Shown piece by piece: positions 17,404 to 25,689 of a stretch of 46,174 bases of DNA. Numbering within the stretch: the stretch's first letter is position 1; each line of letters begins with the position of its first letter. The notes beneath the pieces are model-generated. The model searched no databases and was not told the DNA's origin. It worked only from the letters and a program-made list of their open reading frames with translations. The stretch spans positions 1-46,174 of the forward strand of contig CAJBSZ010000505.1 of the NCBI GenBank assembly GCA_903958395.1, given 5' to 3'. Origin of the DNA: an uncultured bacterium. Lineage in GTDB: Bacteria > Verrucomicrobiota > Kiritimatiellia > CAIKKV01 > CAITUY01. Position numbers and translations under genes: made by a program.

Positions 17404-17730
17404 TCAGCCTTCCATCTCTTTCAGGTCCCTGGTTTCAATGGATCGGTAATTCCGGTAGACCGCGATCATGATACTCAGCGCAATGGCGGCCTCGGCCGCG
17501 GCAATACCGATGATGAACAAGGTGAAGGCCTGGCCGGTGATGGGGTCGGCGGCGCGGAAATGACCGAATGCCATGAAGTTAAGCGAGGCTCCCGCGAGGA
17601 TCAACTCCCCGGAAATCAGCATGCCCACCAGCGTACGGTGTTTGAGAAATCCGAAAATACCGATCGCGAAAAGGAGGGCGCCGATCATTAGGTAAACATT
17701 CAGCTGTTCACTCAAATGTATGAAATTCAT
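17404..17730 (-). CDS. nuoK: NADH-quinone oxidoreductase subunit K
   Basis: 108 residues, three helices. The NuoK hallmark helices carry glutamates in the membrane: GMLISGELILAGASLNF and AEAAIALSIMIAVYR. It forms part of the E-channel/ion path in the membrane arm. Start ATG overlaps the nuoJ stop (ATGA). Length is close to the usual 100-105. Confidence 0.97.
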   Translation of the reverse strand: MNFIHLSEQLNVYLMIGALLFAIGIFGFLKHRTLVGMLISGELILAGASLNFMAFGHFRAADPITGQAFTLFIIGIAAAEAAIALSIMIAVYRNYRSIETRDLKEMEG

Positions 17731-18266
17731 GAGTTTGGTTTCCTTCCGGAACGTGCCACCGCCAGAGCCCCGAGAATCGCCAGGAGCAACACGACGGATA
17801 TCAATTCAAAGGCGAATCCATACCGGGTCAACAGGGCCCGCCCCAGATCCTCGATGGAGCCGATATTCACCTGCGCGGCGGGAGCCGGCATCCAGGAGGA
17901 GCGGCGCACCAGGAGAATCAGGGGAATGGCGAACGCGCAGGCCGCGACGAAACTGCCCACCCCCGTGAGGATGGTCATGAACCACGACCGTGTTTCCTCA
18001 TGCAGTTCCGCCAGCATCATGGCGAACATGATGGTCACGCAGATGGCGCCGACATAGATCAGGATTTGCATCAGCGCCAGAAAGGGGCTGTGCAGGAAAT
18101 AGTAGAGTCCGGCAAGTCCCAGGAAAGAGAGGGCCAGACCGGTAACATTGCGAACCAGGCTGCGGGCGGCAACCGCCACGATGGCTCCAAGCAGGGTGAC
18201 GGCAACAAATCCGGCAAACAGCACGGCGGCAATCAGGGCGTAGAAGGTGTCCGGCGTGAAGGTCAC
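17727..18266 (-). CDS. nuoJ: NADH-quinone oxidoreductase subunit J
   Basis: 179 residues from a GTG at 18266 (VTFTPDTFYALIAAVLF) that overlaps the nuoI stop as GTGA; the long in-frame upstream reading to 18518 is a shadow of nuoI. Five hydrophobic helices, with the NuoJ-typical ALMQILIYVGAICVTIMFAMML, which contains the pi-bulge region of TM3. It sits beside NuoK and NuoA in the membrane arm. Confidence 0.94.
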   Translation of the reverse strand: MTFTPDTFYALIAAVLFAGFVAVTLLGAIVAVAARSLVRNVTGLALSFLGLAGLYYFLHSPFLALMQILIYVGAICVTIMFAMMLAELHEETRSWFMTILTGVGSFVAACAFAIPLILLVRRSSWMPAPAAQVNIGSIEDLGRALLTRYGFAFELISVVLLLAILGALAVARSGRKPNS

Positions 18267-18703
18267 GAGTGTTTCTCCCCGGGGGTGAGTAGATCCATCT
18301 GGTAATCCTCCTTGCGAACCGAGGCCAGGTTGTAGTCTTTTGAAAACTGAAGCGCATCGAAGGCGCAACTTTCCACACAGAGGCCGCACAGGCTGCAGGT
18401 GGTGAAATTCAGCGTGTACAGGGTCAGCACCTTGCGCGGCGCCCCCTCGGGTTTCACGCCATCCAGGGCAATGCAGCCCGAGGGGCAGGCACGCTGGCAG
18501 GCCAGGCAGGCGACGCACTTCGGTTGGCCGCCGGCCGCCTCGCGCTTGAGCTCAATGTGTCCGCGGTAGCGGGCGGGCAATCTGACGCTCTCATAGGGAT
18601 ATTGGACGGTCACCGGACGCTTGAAAGCATGGCGGAGGACGATCCACATTCCCACAGCCAGGCTCCAGGATCCGGTCGCAATCAGTTTGAAGTAGTTCCA
18701 CAT
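18263..18703 (-). CDS. nuoI: NADH-quinone oxidoreductase subunit I
   Basis: 146 residues, 2x[4Fe-4S] subunit carrying clusters N6a and N6b: C63, C66, C69, C73 (CVACLACQRAC) and C103, C106, C109, C113 (CSLCGLCVESC). The N-terminal amphipathic/hydrophobic segment (residues 5-25) anchors it to NuoH. It is shorter than the 160-180 usual, lacking most of the C-terminal tail. In a complex without NuoEFG this is the likely entry point for electrons from ferredoxin or a similar donor. Confidence 0.96.
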   Translation of the reverse strand: MWNYFKLIATGSWSLAVGMWIVLRHAFKRPVTVQYPYESVRLPARYRGHIELKREAAGGQPKCVACLACQRACPSGCIALDGVKPEGAPRKVLTLYTLNFTTCSLCGLCVESCAFDALQFSKDYNLASVRKEDYQMDLLTPGEKHS

Positions 18704-18707
18704 GGTG

Positions 18708-19718
18708 TTAAAAAAGTTTGAGCATTATGGCGGTGATCATCAGGTTGGCCAGGGCAATGGGAATCAGGACTTTCCAGGACAGGTTCAGCAATCCATAGAA
18801 CTGCGTGCGGGGGAACGACCACCGGACCCAGATGACCGTGAAGCACAGGAAATACATCTTGATCAGGAACCAGTGCAAGCCCGGCAGAAGTCCGAACGGG
18901 CAGTGCCAGCCTCCCAGGAACAGGATGGTGCCCAGGGCGCAGCCCACCACGATGTTGGCGTATTCGGCAATAAAGAACAGGCCGAATCCCATGCCGGAAT
19001 ACTCGGTGAAGGCGCCCGCAATGAGTTCGCTCTCGGCTTCAACCATATCAAAGGGGGCCCGGTTCGATTCCGCGAGCATGCAGATGAAATAGATGATGAA
19101 CGCCACCGGCATCAGCGGACTCGCGGAAAGGCGCAGCACATTCCAGCGCCAGAACCCGCCCGCCTGCTGATCGACAATCGTGTGGAGATTGAAGGAATGG
19201 GTGATCATGACCAGCGACACGAGAATGAGGAGCAGGGGGATTTCGTAGGCAATGTTCTGGGCCACCACGCGGGCTGCGGCGATGCTGGCATATTTGTTGT
19301 AGGATGCCCAGCCGCCGAGCATGGTTCCGATGACGTGGATGGCGGAGAAAGAGAAGATCACCAGGAGGCCCAGGTTGATGTTGCGCGGCACCAGCGTCTC
19401 GCTGAAGGGAATGGTCGCAAGACACATGATGGCCGGAATGACCACCATGGCGGGCGCCAGCTTGAAGAGCACCACATCCGCACCCCGTTGCACGAGAAGC
19501 TGCTTGGTGAGCAATTTGATTCCATCGGCAACCGGTTGTAGCAGTCCCCACCAGCCCACTTCCTTGGGGCCGTAGCGGAGTTGGAACCACGAGGGAATTT
19601 TTCGCTCCAGCAGGGAGAGATACGCGGCGTTGAATGCGGCAAAGGCAATCAGGCCGACCGCATAAAGCACCAGGCGGATCATTTCCAGAACAAAGTCGTT
19701 GTGCAGTAATGTCATCAT
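18708..19718 (-). CDS. nuoH: NADH-quinone oxidoreductase subunit H
   Basis: 336 residues, eight helices. It forms the quinone tunnel with NuoB and NuoD. Signatures: ERKIPSWFQLRYGPKEVG near residue 38 and the loop NRAPFDMVEAESELIAGA ending in FTEYSGM. Start ATG overlaps the nuoD stop. Length and motifs are standard. Confidence 0.97.
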   Translation of the reverse strand: MMTLLHNDFVLEMIRLVLYAVGLIAFAAFNAAYLSLLERKIPSWFQLRYGPKEVGWWGLLQPVADGIKLLTKQLLVQRGADVVLFKLAPAMVVIPAIMCLATIPFSETLVPRNINLGLLVIFSFSAIHVIGTMLGGWASYNKYASIAAARVVAQNIAYEIPLLLILVSLVMITHSFNLHTIVDQQAGGFWRWNVLRLSASPLMPVAFIIYFICMLAESNRAPFDMVEAESELIAGAFTEYSGMGFGLFFIAEYANIVVGCALGTILFLGGWHCPFGLLPGLHWFLIKMYFLCFTVIWVRWSFPRTQFYGLLNLSWKVLIPIALANLMITAIMLKLF

Positions 19719-20833
19719 CGGTCAATGTCCGGTATGACCAGATCCAGGCTGCCCAGAAGGGCCAGCGCATCCGCCAGCAACATGCCGCGCGAACATTCCT
19801 GGAAAAGGCTCAGGTTCGAGAAACACGGGGATCGTAACTTCATCCGATACGCCTTGTCCGTTCCATCGCTGATGGCGCGGACGCCGAAACTGCCCCGGGC
19901 GGATTCAACGGTGAAGGTGCATTCGCCCTTGGGCGGCTTGAGGAAGCGGGGAACTTTTTCCGCCATGACGGGGCCAGCAGGCAACTTGTCGAGTGCCTGC
20001 TCGATAATCCTCAGGCTTTCCACAATTTCATCCATGCGGACCCTGTAACGGGCCATGCAGTCGCCTTCCGGATAGACCGGGACGTTGAAGTCAAACTGCG
20101 GATAGACAGAGTAGGGTTCCGCCTTGCGTACATCGTAGGCGACCCCGGCACCGCGCAACACCGGACCGGTTCCACCATAACGGCGGCATACGTCAGCGGT
20201 AATGGGGCCGATTCCCTCGCAGCGCTTCCGGAAGATGATATTTTTGGTGATCAGGGCGTGGTACATCGGCATGCGGCTGCGGAGCCTGCTGATGAACTGC
20301 CGCGTTCCCGCCACAAACTCATCGTCAATATCGTTGCAGACGCCGCCGAATCGGTAGTAGCAGAAGGTGAGGCGGGCGCCGGTGACGGATTCCAGAAGAT
20401 CCAGAATCTGTTCGCGGTCATCAAAGGTGTAGAGCAGGGGGGTAAACCCGCCCAGATCGATGAGGAAGGCACCGGCCCAGAGCAAATGACTGGCCACCCG
20501 GTTGAGTTCGGCGGTGATGACGCGGATGTATTCCGCGCGCTCCGGCACCGTGATTCCCGCCAGACGCTCAACCGCTCCTACATAACCCTGACTATTGAAC
20601 AAGGCGGCCACATAATCCATGCGCGCCGTATTAGGGAGAAATTTCGCATAGGTGCGGTTTTCGCCCATCTTCTCTTGCATGCGATGGCCGTATCCAATAA
20701 TCGGTTCGGCGTCATCGATATATTCGCCATCCATGGTCAGTTTGATGCGCAACACCCCATGGGTGGCCGGATGCTGGGGCCCCAGATTGATGACGAAGGT
20801 TTCGCGATGGATGCTTTTTGCCTCGATGCTCAC
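19715..20833 (-). CDS. nuoD: NADH-quinone oxidoreductase subunit D
   Basis: 372 residues from a GTG at 20833 overlapping the nuoC stop (GTGA). The quinone headgroup residues are kept: H25 in GPQHPATHG and Y74 in FLPNTARMDY, 49 residues apart as for H59/Y108 of the bovine 49-kDa subunit. The hydrogenase nickel cysteines are absent, and the end GSLDLVIPDIDR is canonical. So this is a quinone-reducing enzyme, not a second hydrogenase. It is not fused to NuoC. Confidence 0.97.
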   Translation of the reverse strand: MSIEAKSIHRETFVINLGPQHPATHGVLRIKLTMDGEYIDDAEPIIGYGHRMQEKMGENRTYAKFLPNTARMDYVAALFNSQGYVGAVERLAGITVPERAEYIRVITAELNRVASHLLWAGAFLIDLGGFTPLLYTFDDREQILDLLESVTGARLTFCYYRFGGVCNDIDDEFVAGTRQFISRLRSRMPMYHALITKNIIFRKRCEGIGPITADVCRRYGGTGPVLRGAGVAYDVRKAEPYSVYPQFDFNVPVYPEGDCMARYRVRMDEIVESLRIIEQALDKLPAGPVMAEKVPRFLKPPKGECTFTVESARGSFGVRAISDGTDKAYRMKLRSPCFSNLSLFQECSRGMLLADALALLGSLDLVIPDIDR

Positions 20834-21270
20834 GCGCCGTAGTCCTTTCGAAGCGGATGAAAATCAGCATCCTCGGGAAGCAGCAGGGGGATCAGTCCGG
20901 GATGTCCGGTGAACGTGATTCCAAAGAAATCATGGGATTCGCGCTCGTGCCAGTTGGCGCCCGGGTGCACGTCGGAGATCGTGGCCACTTCTGGAGTCTC
21001 GCGGGACACCCGGGTCCGTGCTGCCACGCGTATTCCGGAGGTATAACTGGTAAAGTCGTACACGATTTCAATCTGTTGTTCGGCCAACCAGTCCACCCCG
21101 GTAATGGCCTCCAAGGCAAACTTGGCCTCACTCATGAGGCGGGCCAGTTCTGGAATCACGTTAGAAGCGATGGTTATATCCAGATTCACGCCTTGTTTGG
21201 AGTGATCCGTCGCGGTAACCGTCGATCCCTGAAGTGTCTGGAGTCGGGTTGTTAATTCAGCAAGGGTCAT
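20830..21270 (-). CDS. nuoC: NADH-quinone oxidoreductase subunit C
   Basis: 146 residues. The 30-kDa-subunit signature is clear near the C-terminus: [20 protein letters not shown], then [18 protein letters not shown]. It is a structural part of the connecting module. ATG overlaps the nuoB stop (ATGA). Confidence 0.96.
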   Translation of the reverse strand: MTLAELTTRLQTLQGSTVTATDHSKQGVNLDITIASNVIPELARLMSEAKFALEAITGVDWLAEQQIEIVYDFTSYTSGIRVAARTRVSRETPEVATISDVHPGANWHERESHDFFGITFTGHPGLIPLLLPEDADFHPLRKDYGA

Positions 21271-21782
21271 GGAGTCTCCCGCAACTGGGGTGGGGCAACC
21301 GGCCAGCGGCGTTTGCCGGTGAGTTTTTTCTCCAGTTCAAGAATTCCCTCGAGAAGCGCTTCCGGCCTGGGCGGACAACCGGGTATATAGACATCCACGG
21401 GGAATAGCTTGTCGGCCCCTTCAACGACGGCGTACTGGCCGGGGAAGACAAAGGGGCCCCCTGAGATCGCGCAGTTTCCCATGGCGATTACCCACTTGGG
21501 TTCGGGCATTTGGTCATAGAGTGTGGCCACGGCAGGTGCCATCTTCTTGTTGATGGTGCCGCAGACAATCATAAGATCGCACTGGCGGGGTGAGGGACGA
21601 AAGACTTCGCATCCAAACCGGGCCATGTCAAAGCGCGCGGCCCCGGTGGCCATCATCTCAATGGCGCAGCAGGCCAGCCCAAAGGTCATCGGCCACAACG
21701 AATTCGCGCGGGCCAGATCCAGAACCTCGTCCAGTACCGAGAAATGGATCAATCCGGGAGGGACTTGAGTTTGCTCGTCCAA
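21267..21782 (-). CDS. nuoB: NADH-quinone oxidoreductase subunit B, TTG start
   Basis: 171 residues. It binds cluster N2, the direct electron donor to quinone: tandem C38-C39 (LACCAIEMM), C104 ([10 protein letters not shown]) and C136 (IPGCPPRPE). No ATG is available upstream of the conserved region. A TTG at 21782 has AAAGGAG seven bp before it, and I take it as the start. The first 33 bp lie inside nuoA, so both its ribosome-binding site and start are embedded in the upstream gene. Confidence 0.95.
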   Translation of the reverse strand: MDEQTQVPPGLIHFSVLDEVLDLARANSLWPMTFGLACCAIEMMATGAARFDMARFGCEVFRPSPRQCDLMIVCGTINKKMAPAVATLYDQMPEPKWVIAMGNCAISGGPFVFPGQYAVVEGADKLFPVDVYIPGCPPRPEALLEGILELEKKLTGKRRWPVAPPQLRETP

Positions 21783-22162
21783 GTGAACACTCCTTTCTTC
21801 CAGGCATACACGATTACAAGGGTCAGGATTCCAACAAAGAGCAGAAACTCAAACAGTTCCGTCAGACCGGGAGTCTCGTTGTAGATAACGGCGACAGGAA
21901 ACAGGAAGAGGACATCTACGGCGAACGCGACGAAAATCAGGGCGTAAAGATAATACACGACCCCGTAACGGATCCAGGTGGCCCCAATGGTTGGAACACC
22001 GCACTCAATGACATCCAAGGTATTTCCCGAGACCGACCGCGTGTGCCGGGGCGCCAGAAGATGAGCCAAAACCATCGGACTGATGGCCAGAACCAGGCCA
22101 CCAGCAAAAAATGTCATCACATAAATCAAGTCCAGTAATGCTGTCTTGTCCATAAAGCCCAT
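21749..22162 (-). CDS. nuoA: NADH-quinone oxidoreductase subunit A
   Basis: 137 residues (134 if the second ATG at 22153 is used; neither has a clear ribosome-binding site). Three helices with the NuoA pattern: [40 protein letters not shown], here split to note the ECG cysteine loop followed by the F.VE/AVD.LFL helix. First gene of the nuo operon, divergent from the CcsA/HemX-like gene. Confidence 0.95.
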   Translation of the reverse strand: MGFMDKTALLDLIYVMTFFAGGLVLAISPMVLAHLLAPRHTRSVSGNTLDVIECGVPTIGATWIRYGVVYYLYALIFVAFAVDVLFLFPVAVIYNETPGLTELFEFLLFVGILTLVIVYAWKKGVFTWTSKLKSLPD

Positions 22163-22234
22163 AGAGACGATAGATTATTCTTGGTCGGGTGACATTCTGC
22201 ATATTCGATTTCGCGTTTCAAGTGTTTATTTGAC

Positions 22235-22258
22235 AAAAAAAGTCCCGTATTCGGGTCT
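22235..22258 (-). terminator. hairpin plus T-tract in the nuoA upstream region
   Basis: On the minus strand AG-A-CCCG, loop AATA, CGGG-A-CT (22258-22241, one A/A mismatch) is followed by seven T (22241-22235). It resembles a small intrinsic terminator pointing at nuoA, about 73 bp upstream. It could act in a leader if the nuo promoter lies further upstream. The stem is weak and this may be chance. I see no convincing nuo promoter in 22163-22319. Confidence 0.25.
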
Positions 22259-22280
22259 CGCCACGCCGGTGGCATTTTCC

Positions 22281-22310
22281 TTGAGATTCAGGCCAAAAGT
22301 GGCGTATTAT
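22281..22310 (+). promoter_or_regulatory. candidate promoter of the heme cluster
   Basis: TTGAGA (22281-22286) and TATTAT (22305-22310) are 18 bp apart. The first sensible ATG is at 22320, so the transcript would begin almost at the start codon and be nearly leaderless. No ribosome-binding site precedes that ATG. Confidence 0.4.
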
Positions 22311-22319
22311 GGTCGACTT

Positions 22320-23165
22320 ATGGAAACGATCCTAGCAATTATCGGACTGGCTGTTTACGGCGCGGCCTCCTTTTTTGCGCTGCTCTCGTTGCTCAAGCCG
22401 GGGATTCGGAGGGAGCGAATCGAGCTGAATCTGCTGGCTGGGGGTGCCCTCATTTTCCTGGTGGTGATGGTCATGCGTGTCCTCAAGGCGGGCTGTCTGC
22501 CTGCCTTCAGCCGGTTTGACGGGTTGACGTGGTACGCTCTGGCCTTGAGCGGCACCTATCTCCTGATGAAACCCCGCCGGTTTGCGCGGGGCATATCCGG
22601 ACTGCTTCTGCCTTTTGTCACGGGGGTCCTGTTATGGGGGCTTCCGGCCCATGGGGTGCCAGCCGGGGTTCCCCCCCCCAACCAGGGGTTGCTACTGATC
22701 GTTCATGTGATCATGGGCTATGCGGCCTATGCGGTCTTCAGCCTGGCCAGCATCAATGCGGCCGCCTACCTTATTCAGGACTATAACTTGAAGAACAAAC
22801 AGTTCGGGGCTGTCTGGGAGCAGCTTCCCTCCCTGGAAACGCTGGATCATGTGATGAGCCGGTTGGTCGGCCTGGCGTTCCTGTTCCTGACGGTGGCCTC
22901 AATCGGCGGGCTCATGTTGGCATACCAGTCGGGCGCGGGAGATAAATGGCTCACCGATCCCAAGGTCGCGGCCGTGACAGCGGCGTGGATTTTCTTTGCG
23001 GTGCTCGTCCATATGCGGGCCAGCTCAGACCGTCATGGTCGGGGCGTAGCGATGCTGACGGTGATCGGCCTGGTACTGGTGCTATTTGCCTTTGTAGGGG
23101 TTCCGCTGCTCGTCGAGTCGATCCATTCCTTCCTGCAGGTCCGGACGGGGGTGGTGGGGCCATGA
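22320..23165 (+). CDS. CcsA/ResC/HemX-family cytochrome c assembly-type membrane protein
   Basis: 281 residues from ATG 22320 (METILAIIGLAVYG); the in-frame extension to 22146 reads through the intergenic region. Eight hydrophobic helices. The C-terminal half follows the CcsA pattern: a KWLTDPK loop in place of WSWDPKE, then TAAWIFFAVLVHMRA, and GVPLLVESIHSFL with its histidine; another histidine lies in LLIVHVIMGYAAY. The tryptophan-rich WWD signature is degenerate, which fits the HemX-like members found next to hemA rather than a true heme-handling CcsA. It may tune or stabilise HemA, as proposed for Bacillus HemX. The stop overlaps the hemA ATG. Confidence 0.75.
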   Translation: METILAIIGLAVYGAASFFALLSLLKPGIRRERIELNLLAGGALIFLVVMVMRVLKAGCLPAFSRFDGLTWYALALSGTYLLMKPRRFARGISGLLLPFVTGVLLWGLPAHGVPAGVPPPNQGLLLIVHVIMGYAAYAVFSLASINAAAYLIQDYNLKNKQFGAVWEQLPSLETLDHVMSRLVGLAFLFLTVASIGGLMLAYQSGAGDKWLTDPKVAAVTAAWIFFAVLVHMRASSDRHGRGVAMLTVIGLVLVLFAFVGVPLLVESIHSFLQVRTGVVGP

Positions 23166-24505
23166 TGGTTTCAGTCATCGGAATCAGTTTTCACACTGCC
23201 TCGGTGGAATTAAGGGAGCAGGCCTCGGTTCGTGCGGGCCATATCCCCGCCACCCTGCAACGCATCCTTTCTGAATTTCCCGGTGCTGAACTGGTCTTAT
23301 TATCGACCTGCAACCGCACTGAACTCTATGTGGCGGGCGTGGATGTGGCGCTGCACAAGGACCGTCTGATCGAGGCGCTTCTCACCCGGGATGCGAACGC
23401 GCATGTCGCCGGGCTTGAGCAATTCTTTTATGTCAAACACGATCTCCAGGCGGCCGAACACCTGTTCGCCGTGGCCGCCAGCCTCGACGCCCTGGTGGTC
23501 GGCGAGACGGAAATCCTGGGACAGGTCAAGCAGGCCCTGGTGCTGGCGGAAGAGGCTGGCACCACCGGCAAGGTGCTGCACCCGCTATTCCAGCATGCCT
23601 TCAAGACCGCAAAGCGGGTGCATACGGAAACGGACATCTGTCGTGGGCGGGTCTCCATCAGTTCGCTGGCGGTCGAGTTCGCCGAGAAGATCTTTGAGGA
23701 TCTCCGCTCCAAAACCGTGATGATCGTCGGAGCCGGGGAGATGGCTGAACTGGCGCTCAAGAGCCTGATGGATCGTGGCACCCGGGAGGTTCTCGTGCTG
23801 AACCGGTCGCTTGAGCGGGGGGAGAATCTCGCGAGCCGGTGCGGTGGGCGCGCCCTTCCTTTTGAACTTCTGGATGATTATCTGGCCAAGGCCGATATCG
23901 TAATCAGCTCCACCAGTGCCCCGCATCTTGTCATTCAGGCCGAGTCGGTCCGGCGCGCCAGTGAGACCCGGCGGGGGCGCCCGATGCTTCTGATCGATAT
24001 CGCCGTTCCCCGCGATATCGATCCGGCGGCCAGTCTCATTAAGAATGTCTATGTCTACACCATTGATGACCTGGAGCGTGTGGCGTCCGAGAATCTGTCG
24101 AAGCGGCAGGAGGCCGTTGAGCAGGCGTGGCACCTCGTGCGGCAGGGCACCTCGGAATTGGCCCTTCAATTTGAAAGCAGCGGGCTTCGGCTCCTGCTGC
24201 GCCGGGTTGATGAACATGGCCGCCAGATCTGCGAGGCGGCGCTACAGCGGGCACTGGCCAAGGAAAAGCTCTCCTCGCTTCCCGAGCCATCCCGCGAGGA
24301 AATTCGCGTCATGGCGCAGAAGATCGTCAATAAGATGCTGGCAGAGCCGCGCGAGGCGCTGAAGCGGGCGGCCCGGAATGGTGAGTGGGAGCAGTATGCC
24401 CGGGTGGTGAATGATTTGTTCGGATTTAAGCCGGAAGAAGAGGGCGCCCAAAAGGGTGAAGCCTCCGGCACAACGCAGGAAAACCCTGACAGGAAAATAC
24501 TATGA
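23162..24505 (+). CDS. hemA: Glutamyl-tRNA reductase
   Basis: 447 residues. NADPH-dependent reduction of glutamyl-tRNA to glutamate-1-semialdehyde, the first step of tetrapyrrole synthesis. The catalytic cysteine is C50 in LLSTCNRTELY, GETEILGQVK follows, the nucleotide-binding domain has MIVGAGEMAELAL, and the C-terminal dimerisation helices complete the V-shaped enzyme. The ATG at 23162 overlaps the previous stop (ATGA). A longer reading from 22946 is a shadow of the preceding gene. It supplies precursors for the two heme enzymes downstream. Confidence 0.97.
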   Translation: MMVSVIGISFHTASVELREQASVRAGHIPATLQRILSEFPGAELVLLSTCNRTELYVAGVDVALHKDRLIEALLTRDANAHVAGLEQFFYVKHDLQAAEHLFAVAASLDALVVGETEILGQVKQALVLAEEAGTTGKVLHPLFQHAFKTAKRVHTETDICRGRVSISSLAVEFAEKIFEDLRSKTVMIVGAGEMAELALKSLMDRGTREVLVLNRSLERGENLASRCGGRALPFELLDDYLAKADIVISSTSAPHLVIQAESVRRASETRRGRPMLLIDIAVPRDIDPAASLIKNVYVYTIDDLERVASENLSKRQEAVEQAWHLVRQGTSELALQFESSGLRLLLRRVDEHGRQICEAALQRALAKEKLSSLPEPSREEIRVMAQKIVNKMLAEPREALKRAARNGEWEQYARVVNDLFGFKPEEEGAQKGEASGTTQENPDRKIL

Positions 24506-25689
24506 TTGGAATATCCAAGCTTTATTGTGGCACAGTCGAATCATCGGATCCGCTCCGGTACGGGCGATTGGCAAAGGATCTGCCATCGCATCTGCTTCAG
24601 TTTTCTGCGGACAAGAAGCCGGTCGTGGTCTGGAATGTCGGACGGCGCTGCAACCTGCGTTGCGTCCACTGCTACTCCCAGTCCCGCGATCAGGATTATC
24701 CCAACGAGTTGTCGCACGAGGACGGCGTCCGGTTGTTGGATGATCTCGCCGATTTCGGCGCCCCTGTGATTTTGTTCTCCGGCGGCGAGCCCCTCATGCG
24801 TCCGGATATCTTCGAATTGATCCGGCACGCCACCGGCAAAAAAATGCGGGCCGTGGTCTCGACGAACGGCACCCTCATTACCCCCTCGATGGCCGCCCAG
24901 CTCAAGGACGCCGGACTCTCCTACGTCGGCATCAGCCTGGACGGGATGGAAGCCACCAACGACCGGTTCCGCGGCATGAAGGGGGCTTTCCGGATGGCCC
25001 TGGAGGGCGTCCAGAACTGCCTTAAGACCGGGGTAAAGGTCGGGCTCCGGTTCACGGTGACCCGTGAAAACTATAAGGATGTGGGTGAGATTCTCGACCT
25101 CGTCGAACGGGAGGGGATTCCCCGGGTTTGTTTCTATCACCTGGTCTATGCCGGGCGCGGGAGCAAACTGATTCACGATAGCCGCATGTCCCATGAGGAA
25201 ACCCGGAACACGGTCGACCTCATTATGAATCGTACCAAGGCACTGCACGATAAGGGGAAGCCGGTGGAAGTGCTGACGGTGGACAACCATACCGACGGCC
25301 CTTACCTCTACCTGCGGCTCCTGAAGGAGGACCCGGTGCGGGCGGCTGAGGTGCTCAAGCTCCTGAAGATGAACGGCGGCAACAGTAGTGGAACCGGCAT
25401 CGGGTGCGTGAGTTGGGATGGGTCGGTGCATCCTGATCAGTTCTGGCGCCATTATTCGTTCGGCAATGTCACCCAGCGGCCGTTCAGCGCCATCTGGACG
25501 GATACCACGGAGCCGCTCCTGGGTAAACTGCGGGAACGTAAACGCTACCTCAAGGGCCGTTGCGCCGCCTGCAAGTGGCTGGATATCTGCAACGGGAACT
25601 TCCGGGTGCGCGCCGAGGCGGTCACCGGGGATGTTTGGGAAGCCGAGCCGGACTGCTACCTGACGGACGAGGAGATCGGGATATCATGA
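24502..25689 (+). CDS. ahbC: 12,18-didecarboxysiroheme deacetylase (alternative heme pathway)
   Basis: 395 residues, radical SAM enzyme of the siroheme-dependent heme route: it removes the acetate side chains of didecarboxysiroheme to give Fe-coproporphyrin III. The N-terminus MIGISKLYCGTVE is a signature I recognise from AhbC/NirJ-like proteins. The SAM cluster motif is C50, C54, C57 (CNLRCVHC), followed by FSGGEPLMRPD. A C-terminal cysteine set binds an auxiliary cluster (GIGCVSWDG, RCAACKWLDICNGN, EPDCYL). ATGA overlaps with hemA upstream and ahbD downstream imply tight coupling. Confidence 0.92.
   Translation: MIGISKLYCGTVESSDPLRYGRLAKDLPSHLLQFSADKKPVVVWNVGRRCNLRCVHCYSQSRDQDYPNELSHEDGVRLLDDLADFGAPVILFSGGEPLMRPDIFELIRHATGKKMRAVVSTNGTLITPSMAAQLKDAGLSYVGISLDGMEATNDRFRGMKGAFRMALEGVQNCLKTGVKVGLRFTVTRENYKDVGEILDLVEREGIPRVCFYHLVYAGRGSKLIHDSRMSHEETRNTVDLIMNRTKALHDKGKPVEVLTVDNHTDGPYLYLRLLKEDPVRAAEVLKLLKMNGGNSSGTGIGCVSWDGSVHPDQFWRHYSFGNVTQRPFSAIWTDTTEPLLGKLRERKRYLKGRCAACKWLDICNGNFRVRAEAVTGDVWEAEPDCYLTDEEIGIS

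Noticed and set aside
19715-20833. Apparent loss of the quinone-site tyrosine in NuoD (LPN where many have LPY)
   Set aside because: Counting from the GPQHPATHG histidine puts the functional tyrosine at Y74 in RMDY, 49 residues on, as in the bovine subunit; it is conserved.
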